Numbered from the stretch's first letter, positions 1 through 11,260 are shown. The stretch: DNA of 64,000 nucleotides from Linum tenue (GCA_946122785.1 CAMGYJ010000008.1:8891475-8955474), one strand, 5' to 3'. Notes: generated by a model from the sequence alone, not told the origin. Numbers and translations are program-made.

Positions 1-122
1 GCTTTGGGGAGTTGGGTTTAGCTCAGAGGACTGGTAGATGTGAAGGGTCACTGTGAGTTTTGATAGATGGTGGTGGTTTCCATTGACTTGGTAGTATAGA
101 GTGGAGGAGGTTTGTTAAAGCT

Positions 123-2050
123 ATGGGATCTACTAACTTGATGAATTATAAAGGGGAGTTCGATTTGGAAGATAGGCTGTTGATTGATCCTAAGCTGCTC
201 TTTGTTGGACCAAAGATTGGTGAAGGTGCTCATGCCAAAGTTTATGAGGGAAAGTAAGTCAACCTTCTCCTTCTTCCTTGCACCCTTCCAGACAATTATT
301 TGATTCTGAAGCTTCTTTGCTATTTCTGGATAGACCCATAATTTCTTAGTTGGGAATTTTGTTTGGACAAATCTATGCAAATCTAGAGGATCACTTGGTC
401 GAATTGTTGGCCTTTCTGTTGTTTTCTGGTCAAAGCTCATTTGCTGCCCTCTTTCTTGCATCAAATGTTTTGGTAGGTATAAGAATCAAACTGTGGCAAT
501 TAAAGTAGTTCATAGAGGGGAAACACCAGAGGAGATTGCCAAGAGAGAAGCACGGTTTGCCAGGGAGATTGCAATGTTATCCAAAGTGCAGCACAAGAAC
601 CTGGTCAAGGTTTGTTTTGCTTTTGTCCCTCTGCAATATTTTGTTTCTGTCATGTCTCCTCATTTGGTTTTACGTTCTGATTGGGCCATTTTTTGGGTGA
701 ATCAGTTCCTTGGTGCTTGCAAAGAACCAGTCATGGTGATAGTAACTGAGCTTCTGCTAGGTGGGACGCTACGAAAGTACTTGCTGAACATGCGGCCAAG
801 GTGCTTGGAGAAGCATGTTGCAATTGGTTTCGCTCTCGATATTGCTCGTGCGATGGAGTGCTTACACTCCCATGGGATCATTCACCGTGATCTTAAACCC
901 GGTATGTTAAAATCACTTGCTGGTTGTAGTGGTTTTCTCCTGTCCTTGAATCTCTGTAGTTTGTAAACTATCAGCTGTTCTGCTTGTGCACAAATGGTCC
1001 TCGAGTGAAATAACTTAAATATGCCTCTCTCAGCTGGTTTTTATAGCTCTGCCTGGCCCTTTTATCTCTTCTCTACTGAATAATTTTGTGAGTTACTATT
1101 GGAAATGGCCACAGCGTACAAGATATGGGCTAGGTATTGCTGGTTTAGTCTACTAGTTCTGCCCAAGAAGGAATTCCCTGGCTTTGAATTTGAAGTCTTA
1201 GTACGTTGCTGCTTTTTCATACTTGTTAGTTCTGATCCCACACTTCTTTCTGTAGACAACTTGCTGTTGACAGCAGACCACAGAACAGTAAAACTTGCAG
1301 ATTTTGGTTTAGCAAGAGAAGAGTCATTAACCGAGATGATGACTGCCGAAACAGGAACATATAGATGGATGGCCCCTGAGGTAGAACTAATAGTCTAATA
1401 CCATATCTTGTCAGTGATGTAAGTCTTGTTTTAAGCAACACACCAAGAATTTAATTTCCATGATCTCCCTGGCAGCTTTACAGCACGGTAACATTAAGGC
1501 ATGGTGAGAAAAAGCACTATAATCACAAGGTGGATGCTTATAGTTTTGCAATCGTATTGTGGGAGCTTGTCCATAACAAATTACCTTTCGAAGGCATGTC
1601 CAATCTACAGGCAGCTTATGCTGCTGCTTTCAAGGTGAGCATACTAGTTTCAACCCGAATCCTCTCACTAGCGAAAATTGCTGTATGGTTAGTCGAAATC
1701 TACTGGAATTTGCTTGACTTGGTAACGCATTTCAGAACGTTAGACCCAGTGCCGAAGACCTCCCCGAGGAGCTGGCCTTAATAGTAACCTCATGTTGGCA
1801 AGAGGATGCAAATGCCAGGCCGAACTTCTCCGAGATCATACAGATGCTCCACCGATACCTCACCACCGTATCGCCAGCAGCACCTGTGATCCCAGCTCGG
1901 ATGTATTCATCCGAGAACAAAGTCCTGGCCCCCGATTCACCTGGCGAAAGCTCTCTAATGGCTGCAAGAGATGACCCAGGTGACACCCCCAAAACCCAGA
2001 ATGGAGAAGAAGATGACAAGCCTAGTAGAGGCTTCTTCTTCTGCTGTTAA
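123..2050 (+). CDS. Raf-like serine/threonine kinase (ATN1 type)
   Basis: Six exons (about 123-253, 477-609, 706-901, 1256-1380, 1476-1634, 1736-2050) join to a 352-residue kinase. Seen: the glycine-rich loop [12 protein letters not shown], split across exons 1 and 2; the VAIK lysine; the catalytic loop HRDLKPDN; the DFGLA magnesium motif; [10 protein letters not shown] in the activation segment; and a short tail ending RGFFFCC, whose terminal cysteines suggest lipid attachment (inference). Almost every residue of the core matches the Arabidopsis ATN1 (At3g27560) group of plant Raf-like MAPKKKs, which are soluble dual-specificity-like kinases with no transmembrane segment. All introns are GT-AG and the summed exon length is in frame. 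The start chosen is the ATG at 123, which leads straight into the conserved [13 protein letters not shown] block. The physiological substrate is not known from sequence. Confidence 0.93.
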
Positions 2051-2844
2051 TGATATCGTGAAATGAAATCGCTCCAAAAAAGGCGCAACATTTGAAGTAA
2101 TTTTGGAGTACAAAAAAAAAAGGTTTACATCTTTGATGACAGGATTATAAACCCCAAAAACAAACTTAGTTGTAGCAGCAGCAATGGAGAAAGGGAGCTC
2201 TGGAATGGTAGTCATGGTGGAGATCCCACTTTTTCCTTAAAAGTGAATATTAGCAGTTCTTTTTTGTCTGTTCTGAGTCAGAAATATTTTATCATCTCAT
2301 TCTCATATCCTCCTATGTCTGGAAAAGGGAAGAAAGGAAGCAAAGTTTTGGGATCAGGGGAGTGGAGGGTTGCACTTTGCTGGTAGTGGGGAGAGTGATG
2401 CATGATTATTATTAACTCAATTAATCAAATGTCTGTGTAATAAGAAAAGGTTCCTCTAAGAAGGAACTTCTTTTCCTTCTTCTTCTTCCCATTATTGTTC
2501 GTGTTGTTCATAGTTTGATCTTCTGTTGGTGCTGTTGAATGTTGATAATGAAGAATGGAATAGAAAGTAACAGTCTTATCTCCTGGGAAAGGAGTATCTG
2601 GCCTTATTTTGATTAATTTGTCAATTCTTTGCTTTGGAATCTTGGAATTGGAAGGCCCGAAGTCTCTCCATGAATGGTATCTATCAATGGAATGGAAGGA
2701 GGTTGGAGCCAAGTTTGAATCTTCTGTTATGTGCATCAAGTTGACTTTTCCAATGGCTTTCATGTTGAGCTGTTTGGACTTTGGATGAACTAGTGAGCTT
2801 TTCCATGGTGGAGAATGGAGATACTCGGCCGATAGTTGAGTGGG
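2051..2844. other. 3' flank of the kinase gene
   Basis: The first 150-200 bases look like 3' untranslated sequence with A-rich stretches. The remainder holds no gene I can recognise. A 154-codon open frame on the minus strand (2425-2889) begins inside the neighbouring transposon repeat, has no recognisable domain and is not accepted as a gene. Confidence 0.5.
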
Positions 2845-2854
2845 CTGATCTCGG
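2845..2854. repeat. 10-bp target-site duplication, left
   Basis: CTGATCTCGG immediately precedes the element; the identical right copy is at 3588-3597. Confidence 0.85.
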
Positions 2855-3587
2855 GGGTAATTAGCATAAATGGTCATAAATCTTTGCACTTAGTACAAAA
2901 CAGTCACAAACCTTTAATTTGTAACCATTTGATAACAAAACTTCTTACTTAGAACAAAACGGTCACAAATTAAATAGTGTGACCATTTCATACCAGTTCA
3001 AACTTTTGTTACCGTGTCGTTGCAAATTAGACTTTTGGTGATCGTTTTGTACAAATTAAGTTCAAAAGTTTGAACGCTCAATCACCGTTACAATTCGCTC
3101 TAGTTGTATGGTGGTTTTGTTAATGTATTTGAATGATATGATCGTCATAAAGGATGACAATGAGAGAATTCAATGGCTCACAAACGGGTTCCAGACTGCT
3201 TTTTAGTTGAAAAAACTCTGTCTACTTTCTTGGTATCGAAATTTGTTTTTGATAGATTGGTATCGAAATTGAAAGGTCAACTAAGGGCATTCTTATTTGG
3301 CAAAGCAAATATGTCGATGAACACATAAGCTAACATCTTATATGTCGTTCAAGTGGTTAGTGTCATATACTTAACGAACAAACTACCCGACCTCAAAACA
3401 TGACAAACATTTAATTTGTAACGATTCGGTAACAAACCTTTTCATTTAAAACAAAACGGTCACAAATTAAATAGCGGTGACCATTTTATACAATTTCAAA
3501 GTTTTGTTACCATATTGTTACAAATTAAAGATTTGTGACCGTTTTGTACTAAGTGCAAAGGTTTGTTACCATTTATGCTAATTACCC
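2855..3587. mobile_element. Non-autonomous Mutator-like element with a Copia fragment
   Basis: The ends are inverted repeats: GGGTAATTAGCATAAATGGT at 2855 and its reverse complement ending at 3587. The similarity extends roughly 200 bases inwards on each side with mismatches. A perfect 10-bp duplication, CTGATCTCGG, flanks the element at 2845-2854 and 3588-3597. Long TIRs with a 9-11 bp duplication are the hallmark of MULEs. The middle (about 3140-3350) contains a broken reverse-transcriptase-like stretch, FLGIEI and then GIEIERSTKGILIWQSKYV, which is typical of Copia polyproteins. No transposase is present, so it could move only with help. Confidence 0.85.
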
Positions 3588-3664
3588 CTGATCTCGGCGA
3601 CTGCTCTGTTTTCAACATAAGATAGGCCCATTTGGCTTGAGCCCAAATCGAAGAAAGACAAACG

Positions 3665-3672
3665 AAAAAAAA
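3665..3672 (-). terminator. Pol III terminator of tRNA-Asp
   Basis: Eight consecutive A on the plus strand read as T8 just past the 3' end of tRNA-Asp. Confidence 0.85.
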
Positions 3673-3673
3673 T

Positions 3674-3745
3674 CGCCGTTGCCGGGGATCGAACCCGGGT
3701 CACCCGCGTGACAGGCGGGAATACTTACCACTATACTACAACGAC
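3674..3745 (-). tRNA. tRNA-Asp (GTC)
   Basis: The reverse complement folds as a standard 72-nt cloverleaf. The acceptor strands GTCGTTG and CAACGGC pair with one G-T wobble, followed by discriminator G. The anticodon loop is CTGTCAC with anticodon GTC, the T loop is TTCGATC, and there is no intron. Boxes A and B of the internal Pol III promoter are intact. On the transcribed strand a run of eight T (3665-3672 on the plus strand) follows immediately and makes a strong Pol III terminator. Confidence 0.97.
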
Positions 3746-3949
3746 CTTGTTGTTAAGATTTCCCAGATGTAATTTCATTAGTTTATAGATCTAGATGACC
3801 GCTATCATGCACTTTGGTATTCACGTCGGTCTATGTATGTATACTAAGAAGTGTATGTAAAACATAGTGATAGATAGAGAGTTTGGGGAGAGGATAATAA
3901 TCCCTTCCTTTGTAGGCTTTAGGGATTAAATATGTTATAAACGCGCTGC

Positions 3950-4115
3950 TACGGATCGGAAAACTGTCGGAACTGAGAAAGTAAGAACACGAAAGTGAGA
4001 ATCGAAAATACGACACACGATTTATGTGGTTCACTAATACGATGTGTGTTAGCTAGTCCACGGGCGGGAGAGACCCCCGACTATTCCAGTCGTAGCAGCT
4101 GATAGTCCGATTCAA
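3950..4115 (-). mobile_element. Probable Copia LTR fragment
   Basis: Read on the minus strand, this contains the arrangement CCCGTGGACTAG, then GTGAACCACATAAATC, then TGTGTCGTATTTTCG. That order is characteristic of the R-U5 part of many plant Copia LTRs. No complete LTR ends, primer-binding site or polyprotein are seen, so it is a degraded fragment. The call rests on motif resemblance alone. Confidence 0.4.
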
Positions 4116-4500
4116 GTCACATCAACAAAATACTCGTATGGATAACATATTGACATTTTATGATGATTGTGGACGAGGGCTTGATCTAGTGATAGTATTA
4201 TTGATTTTGAATTTAAAGGTTTTATGTTCGAATTTCTTAATTGGCATATAATTGAAAGCAAAACTAATATCATCCTTATAAAAAATATGTTTTAAGTTAA
4301 TACATATAAACAAAATTTTAGTGTAATGTGTTTAATAATAACAGTGGGTGTTATGGTGTAAATATTAAATCCTAACCATAGCATCGGGTTATTTATTTCC
4401 TTAAAAAAGCCTGCTATGGTGAAATTAAACAGTACTCTTTGTGCCTCACTTCATCCTCTCTTTGATTTCTCATGATTTTAGCACAAAGATTCAATCAAAG

Positions 4501-4570
4501 ATCTCTCTTCTAATATATATCCCTGCTTGGCTGCTTCTATCTCTCTTCTAATATATATCCCTGCTTCTAT
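4501..4570. repeat. Tandem duplication, period 38 bp
   Basis: A 28-base block starting ATCTCTCTTCTAATATATAT occurs at 4501 and again at 4539. Confidence 0.8.
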
Positions 4571-5231
4571 AATAAGAAGAGGTATTTTTATTTTCTTTTC
4601 ATCATGGCGGCCTTTTAACATAGATGTTTTGTTCTTATTACAACAAAACAATGGACTATCGATGGGGAAATGAAGGTTTTGTGTCTAGTTTGATTTACTG
4701 ATGGAGTTTGTGTCAATGAAAGCCTTGGAACAACCTAACTCATTACTAGTATTAGTATGGCTAGTACAAGAATGCAACTTAGACAGCGCAACCTTGAAAA
4801 CCTTTTTTTTTTTTTTACTCTACAGTCTACATACACAATTGTTTCATACGGACCGCAATCAAAACAAGGATCATTCATATTCGATGGGTAAGGACAGGTT
4901 GGCACTAAAACACTGGCGGACCTAGGGGCTGTTCCTGGGCCACGGCCCAACCCTCTATTGGATCTGGAGCTAGTATAACCCTTGTAAATTTATGATTTGA
5001 GGTATTTGTTTATGTTCTCGTCAGGTTACGGTCTAGTCCTCTCTATCTCTTTTCAAATGTGGCTTAGTACTCTACTCTATTCTGTATCCACCGTTACACT
5101 AAAAAATATGAGCGAAATTGTAAATCTCTAGAATGGCTTGAGTGATGAGTGAAATGAAAAGTTTGACACCTAAAAATACAGTTTGCAAGATGTGACAACA
5201 TTGAGTAATTGGGGGCAATTTAGCATAGACT

Positions 5232-5830
5232 TAGGGCTGCAAATGAGCCAAGCCGCTCACGAGCAACTCAGCATTCGAATCGAAAAAAAACGCATTCTAC
5301 ACTCGACTCGTTATTTAACAAGTCGGCTCACGAGCTAGCTCGTTATTAAACGAGTCAAGCTTGAGCTAGACCATGCTCAGCTTGATAAGCTCGTGAGCTA
5401 GCTTGACTTGGTGGCTTGTTGAGCTAAGCTCGCGAGCTGGGCTATTTAGAGCTTGTGGAATGATTAGTTACTTTTCTGAACATGAACATTATCTTGTTTA
5501 TACGGGTGTGCGTGGAAGTTAGTTGTTATTTATAGTTTCTAATGTTCTTTTTACCATTTAAATTTTTATGTGTACACAATTTTCCGCAAGAATGATTTTA
5601 AATCGAGCTTATCTTGAGCCGAGCTTATACTCAGCTTGACAAGCTGTGTTAATGAGCATTTACCGAGCTCTACCGAGTCGAACTCGAGCTGGATTATTTT
5701 TAATCGAGTCAACCTCGACCTCGAGCTAGATTATCAAAATTCGAGTTCGAGCCAAACTCGAACTGAAAAATTTATAAACGAGCCGAGCTCAAACTAAGCA
5801 AAAACTCGACTCAGCTCGTTTGCAGCCCTA
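5232..5830. mobile_element. hAT-like non-autonomous element
   Basis: The termini are TAGGGCTGCAAATGAGC (5232) and GCTCGTTTGCAGCCCTA (ending 5830), an inverted pair with one mismatch. This is a terminal form common in plant hAT elements. The interior has many CGAG/GAGCT-rich words repeated in both orientations (CGAGCT, GAGCTCG), so the arms can fold back on each other. There is no coding capacity, and no clean 8-bp target duplication remains (catagact against atgatagt). It is probably an old insertion. Confidence 0.65.
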
Positions 5831-6518
5831 ATGATAGTGATTGAGAAAGGGTTTGTATTTTTGTGATTGAGACATTGGGCCCTCTATAGGGAGGCCCACC
5901 CAAAAAGGACCGCAGAACAGTAATAGTCCACCAAGATCCAACAGATCATAATCAACGGCCAGTCCTTTCTGTTTCCCTCACAAAACGGTCAAAACTAAAA
6001 TAAACTAGCAAGGAAGCAACCCAACAAACAAAAAAATTATTCGAAGAAAGTTCCCATCCCATCCATAGCTTGGGAAACAAGTCAGAGTTCCATCTATTTA
6101 CGATTATAACACTGACGTAGCTCGTCCCCCGAGGCCTCCTCTCCAGCTCAGCCGCGCCAGGATATTCTTCGGACAGGTCCAAGCCTACCAACTAGCGCTT
6201 CGGGACCTGCCTCCGTCAACGCACCGGTCCCACCAAGCATGGTTCGTAGATCTACATGGAAGGAATATTCCAGCTCCGGAGCGCCGAGCCACGCTCCGAG
6301 CCGAGCGTTTTCCCGCCGGTTCCGACAAATGGAGGCTTTCTTAGTCTAGTGGAGAACGGGGGAGCAAGTTTTTTTTTTTGTTTTATTTTAATTTTGCGCA
6401 TATATATAGAACAGCTTCGATGACACTCTACTCCAACTCGCTCGTTTTCTGCCAAGTCTCGAGTCAAGCTTCTTCTTCCTCTGTTTTTCTCTGTGTCTGT
6501 TTTGGGGGAAAAGGGAAA
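5831..6518 (+). promoter_or_regulatory. Upstream region and 5' UTR of the NAC gene
   Basis: Between the hAT-like element and the NAC start codon. CT-rich sequence just before the ATG (about 6465-6510) resembles a plant 5' leader, and a TATATATA run at 6400-6407 is a plausible TATA box about 115 bases upstream of the ATG. No start site can be fixed from the sequence. Confidence 0.4.
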
Positions 6519-9252
6519 ATGGCGAGGTGAGCTAAGCGCTGAGCTTCGAATTAACAACTTGTGGGAGGATGGAATTTTGATGTTGTGGTGATTTAAAAAT
6601 GAACTCTGGGGTGGAAAAGACTCTTCTTTTCGATTCGATCATGAGGAAATCAGATGGAGGTCGTCATTGAATGTATTTCCTGAGAAATGATCGGTTCTCC
6701 TTCTGGGGTTCTAGGTTCTAATTTCATCCTGGACAGTTTCTGGGGTTTGGGTTCTGCAAAATTTTCTTCGTCTGGGTAGTTTCGGTGTAGGTTTCTGGGT
6801 GTGATTGAGCAACTGGGTTTTGTTCGTTCGAAAGGAATTTGGCATCAAAGGGATAAATGAAAGGGGAATGCTCTCTGGGCTAGAAGTATTCTCTACCGTT
6901 TTCAATCAGGAATGGTATCCATGGCTGTTTAATGGTAGAGAGAATGGATGAAGGGATTCCAGTAGGCTAAAACCCTGGGGTTTAAGCAAAGGTGTTCATT
7001 TCTGAAGTGTTGGAATATTAGAGCTTGGATTGTTGAAAGGGGGGATGCTCACGTTACTGCTACACTCGGCCTAGTGAGAAATGGGTAGCTTGATGGTTTA
7101 GATGTTGAAGAGCTTCGAGTTGAATAGGATAGAATCATAGTTACTGATCCCCATATACTTTGTCCAAAATTGGCCCTCTTGAGCTTGAAAACAAGTCCCT
7201 TTCTAATACATTCCCCAGAAGCTTCAGCCTTTTTTGTGCTTTTGTGTGAACTAGAAGCCAACTCATATTAACACATAGCCAAATGGAGAATGGATGGTTG
7301 AATGTGGTAGTTGCAGAGTTGAATGTCTTAGATTTCAGGAGCTTCAAAACAAAGTCCCTTTCCAATGTTTCCCCATAAAGCTCCAGCCTTTTCTATGCTT
7401 TTGTCTGAACTAAAACTAACTTCTCCATCATTTTCTTGTTTCCTTATTTGGGTTGCTGCTCTTCTCTATCACCTAAAAGAATCAAACAGAGTTCCAATAC
7501 TGTGTTGAAAAGTTCTACATTTGGTTTCTTGGCAGGGCTTGGATTTTGGATGGTAAATCAATAGCAAGGAAAGTGACCCAATCACCCACCGAATCGATCA
7601 AAGATGCAGGAGCTTCTCTCGAATGTCCTAATTGTCAGCATAGAATTGACAACAGTGATGTGAGGGGCTATGACCTTTGGAACCATACCATTACATTTGA
7701 TCATTGTTGAAACATTGACGAGAATGTAAATTGATATTTAACTTTCCATTCTGCAGGTAATCAATGAATGGCCTGGCTTTCCAGCTGGGGTGAAGTTTGC
7801 CCCAACTGATGCAGAGCTGCTGGAGCATTTAGCAGAGAAATGCGGCATTGGGAGCTCCAAACCACACATGTTCATTGATGAGTTCATTCCAACACTTGAA
7901 GGGGATAATGGGATTTGTTACTCCCATCCTGAAAACCTTCCTGGTATAGAGAGAAAGCTCATTTGCCCTGCTTCGCCACCTCTTTACCGTTTGAAATTTC
8001 TCAACAGATGTCTATGTGTTTGCCAATTGGCCAATATGTAGGTGCTAAGAAAGACGGAAGCTGTGTTCATTTCTTTCATCGCACCATGAATGCTTATGCA
8101 ACTGGTCACAGGAAGCGTAGAAAGATCCAGAGAGGTGAAGACACTTCCATTAGCGAAAGTGTGCGCTGGCACAAGACAGGCAGGACCAAGGTCGTGGTCG
8201 AAAATGGTGCTAAAAAGGGCTGCAAGAAGATCATGGTCCTGTACAGAAGCTCAAAGGGAAGAGGTTCTAAGCCTGATAAGGCCGGTTGGACGATGCACCA
8301 GTTCCATTTGGGCACTGAAGAGGATGAAACTTCTGGTGAATATGTTGTTTCCAGGATCTTCTACCAGGAATCCAAGATGAATGGGAAGAATAATGATGAG
8401 ACTTCGGAGATTCAAGGTTCTGATACTGTTGTTGCTGGTGTAATGCATCCAAGGACCCCGAATCCTAATCCTCCCAATCCACAGCGACATAACGATCTTG
8501 CTGATGACACCATCACTTCAGATTCCTCTGGCCAGGTTTGGCTACACTTCTTGTATTTATTTTTCTGAATTTGAAGTGAACATTTGGGTTGGAAAAACTG
8601 AACTTTATGTTTTGATTGTTTTCATTTTGTGGAGTTTAGGATCAGAAGTTGATGATAGGGGAGGATGTAGGATATGAAGCATGGCTGGGTGGTGAATCCC
8701 AGCCTGTTGATGAAACCCCCGACTTCACCAACATCGGAGATTCTTCTTTGGTATGCAAAGAGACTTCCAATCCTTCTACTTCGATCTTCGGCAATAACTC
8801 AACAGCAATGAATCATATACCATGCACTGGTGGAGGTAGTGGAAATAACAACCCTCCTTTTGCTTCATCGATCTTCCGCAATAACTCAACAGCAATAAAT
8901 CATATACCATGCCTTGGTGAAGGTAGTGGAAATAACAACTCTCCCTCATCTTTGTCGATCTTCGGCAATAACTCAACAGCAATAAATCATATACCATGCA
9001 CTGGTGGAGGTAGTGGAAATAACAACGCTCCTTCCTGTGGAATCTCTGTCCTGGAGAACCTGGAATTGGACAGCCCACCAGATTTCCAGCTTTCTGTAAG
9101 CCTAATAACACAACCCTTTAGCAAACACATATAGCAAGTTACTGCAGAACGCATTATTATTTCTCTTCATATTTAACAATGTGATCTTACTTCTGCAGGA
9201 TCTTCAATTTGGTTCCCAAGACAGCAATTTTAGCTGGCTGGACAAGTTTTGA
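6519..9252 (+). CDS. NAC transcription factor, SOG1/ANAC044/ANAC085 group
   Basis: Six coding exons (6519-6526, 7536-7659, 7757-7943, 8042-8535, 8640-9095, 9199-9252) encode 440 residues. The first coding exon is only ATGGCGAG. The N-terminal extension carries CPNCQHRIDNSD, and the NAC domain follows: NEWPGFPAGVKFAPTDAELL, FIDEFIP, ICYSHPENLPG, KRRKI, RWHKTGRTK, MHQFHL. The C-terminal LELDSPPDFQLS...FGSQDS block is the signature of the SOG1 family, nuclear regulators of the plant DNA-damage response. One SQ sits in that block and another in GGESQPVD; SQ sites in Arabidopsis SOG1 are ATM/ATR targets (known for SOG1; inference here). Neighbour order (NAC then GT17) fits ANAC085/ANAC044 rather than SOG1 itself. 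The 456-bp fifth exon contains three near-identical 29-residue repeats. Intron 1 is about 1 kb. Confidence 0.92.
7181..7421 (+). repeat. Duplicated block in NAC intron 1
   Basis: A roughly 80-base block starting GAGCTTGAAAACAAGTCCCT (7181) recurs in imperfect form from about 7339 in the same orientation, both copies ending near GTGAACTA/CTGAACTA. Confidence 0.7.
8781..9041 (+). repeat. Three coding repeats of 87 bp (29 aa)
   Basis: Units start at 8781, 8868 and 8955, exactly 87 bp apart, and keep the reading frame. Each encodes a version of SIFGNNSTAINHIPC followed by a Gly/Ser/Asn-rich linker. The few differences between units (such as TGGGSG against LGEGSG) suggest recent expansion. The stretch lies outside the DNA-binding domain. 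Confidence 0.93.
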
Positions 9253-10190
9253 ATAAACACTCGGAATAACAATGGAGCAGAAGAAGCTCTACTAGACTAA
9301 ACCATGAACATGTCATCACTCCACTTGTTTTGTTGCTGCTGCTGCTGCAGGAAGCCATACTAGTTGGCTTTAGTTTAGCAGCATTGTTGTTGTTCAATCT
9401 CAATAGGCTAAAATTGGGAAGTAATGTATGTTTTTCATGCAGTTGGTGTGCAACATAATCAAGAGGCTGCAGAGTGATTCCACTACTGCTGCAATGGTGG
9501 GAAAGACGAAAAATGGCCTCATAATTTCGTGTGTAGTAGTTGTGAACTTGTGATGGCAGAGTGGCTGTAGCCTCTTCATTATCTGTCATTGTGTAATGTA
9601 CTTTAATTGACTGCATTATAAACAGAGGATGTTATGTTCCTTGTTAACTAAGTAAGCAACAGTAGCAGTAACTTCTTGCTGCTCTTTCAATGGCCGCTGG
9701 TTTTTCTTCTGTGCAAATCCAGGAATTGGTCCAAGAAAGCTGTTCATTAGCATTGTGAAGTGGGAATGCATGCAAGAGTACAGCTTATTTACTCTCTGAC
9801 TGCATATTGAACTACCATAACTGTCTGATTTTGAAATGCACCATCGTTCAAGACTGCAAGTATCTATTTTGTTTACAGAAGGACTCGAGTTTATTTCAGC
9901 TACGAACTTTACATTTTATAAGACCTTTAGCACCACCATTCACCACCCACACACTCTCACTTCTCTTGCTAACTCCATCCACAGCTCTCCCAGAACAGAG
10001 AAGAACCAACCAAAGCTTCCATGCCTGCTGCTCCTGATGGAAACTCTTCTTCTGCTGTCATTAGCAGGTAAAGTCTTCAAACTCATTTTACTAATAAATC
10101 ATGGGTTTCTGTTTCTTTTCCCCAACAGTACTGTATCTGTGTTCTTTCCCCGAACTTCAATCTGATCGCCCTTGTTTTTCGATCTCTGGA
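9253..10190. other. 3' UTR of the NAC gene and spacer
   Basis: Likely 3' untranslated sequence up to roughly 9650, then a CT-rich, leader-like stretch (9900-10030) before the NAC pseudogene. That leader suggests the pseudogene may once have had its own promoter. No intact gene is seen. Confidence 0.45.
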
Positions 10191-10200
10191 TATGGCTGGA

Positions 10201-10433
10201 ATGCAGGGGTGCATATGTGATACAGGTATGCAGCGCCTGGAAGAATGGAGAGCGTTGCCAGCAGGTGCCATTGTTGACCCCCGCCCAATACAAGAGCTCT
10301 TAGAGCATCTGGCGGCCAAATGTTGTGAGGAGTGGAGAACTCGGACCCACCTGACCCCAATATCCAGTGCTTCATTCTAACAATTGAAGATCATGAAGCT
10401 TTTCTACTCACATCCCATGAATCTTCTTGGTAA
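10201..10433 (+). pseudogene. NAC-domain pseudogene fragment
   Basis: Frame 1 reads EEWRALPAGAIVDPRPIQELLEHLAAKC, clearly related to NEWPGFPAGVKFAPTDAELLEHLAEKC of the intact NAC gene. After this the homology jumps frames. NSDPPDPNIQCFILTIEDHE corresponds to the DEFIPTLEGD region, and a further shift gives LFYSHPMNLLG, matching ICYSHPENLPG. A GTAACT follows CTTCTTG at the place where the intact gene has its intron donor. The downstream NAC exons are not recognisable. At least two frameshifts make it a broken duplicate of the exon encoding the start of the NAC domain. Confidence 0.8.
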
Positions 10434-10439
10434 CTCCCA

Positions 10440-11260
10440 ATTCTATGTCTTTTGATGTGGCATCAAGGTTCACACAAGGTTATGGTGTTTACTTGGAACC
10501 CTTCGATGCCAGTGTAAGAAAAGATTAGGGAACTGGAGGCGAGTGAGCTTATCGAAGTTGCTCACCACAATTTCAGCAATCAATGACGCCGAAAATGCTC
10601 AAATTGAGAAGATTCCATTAATTTAAATTCAGAAAATTATTTTAGAATACAATTGCTGCCAGTTGTCCTCTCCTGTTCTTTGCAATTTGACATCTTCAAC
10701 TCCTAATCAATATCAATCATGGATTGTATTCTTCTCTTTGATTACCCATATGAGTTTGTATCCCCGCAACATTATCATGACGCCCTTTCCTCGAGCAAAA
10801 CCAATCACACAAAAATAATCTATTTCAACCTCGAAATCAGATTTCTGTGCTCAAGTTTCTGTGTCTACTGAATTCTGATATACAACTGATCATCCACGTA
10901 GCTTTCATTCTCCTCTGTTCTGGGATACCCTTCGATGTGGCCGGAAAGATAATAGTGTGTACTGTTGGTGTGGGGTGTAAGATTCTAGTTAAAGTAAGCT
11001 ATTATATGTCAGAATATGGATGATGTGCAGAATCAAAATACTGCAAAATGACCTTAGGCCATCAGAACATGCAAAAGCCGACCATATCACCAAAATATGC
11101 AAACCACCAAGATTAACATATATTGCCAAATATCCAAACCGATTTGTCAAACTTTGGTAACACAAACAACTTGTCCAAAACCGCCTTAAGATGGCATCAA
11201 CATTGTTCATAAACTACCAAACAGGGTGCCGCAGAACTGAAATTCAAAATGCAGAGCTAC
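10440..11260. other. Spacer between the NAC pseudogene and RPL9
   Basis: No gene is recognised. The part near 11000-11260 is probably the 3' UTR of RPL9, which is transcribed leftwards. Confidence 0.45.

Larger units (their letters stand above)
3746..5231. other. Intergenic DNA with repeat remnants
   Basis: AT-rich sequence without a gene. It holds a probable Copia LTR piece (3950-4115) and a 38-bp-period tandem duplication (4501-4570). A short stretch near 4190-4250 has a TTCGAAT B-box-like core but no convincing SINE structure. Confidence 0.5.

Noticed and set aside
2425..2889. 154-codon minus-strand open frame beside the first MULE
   Set aside because: Its start codon lies inside the transposon TIR, composition is Lys/Asn-rich without a domain, and no splice-linked homology is seen.
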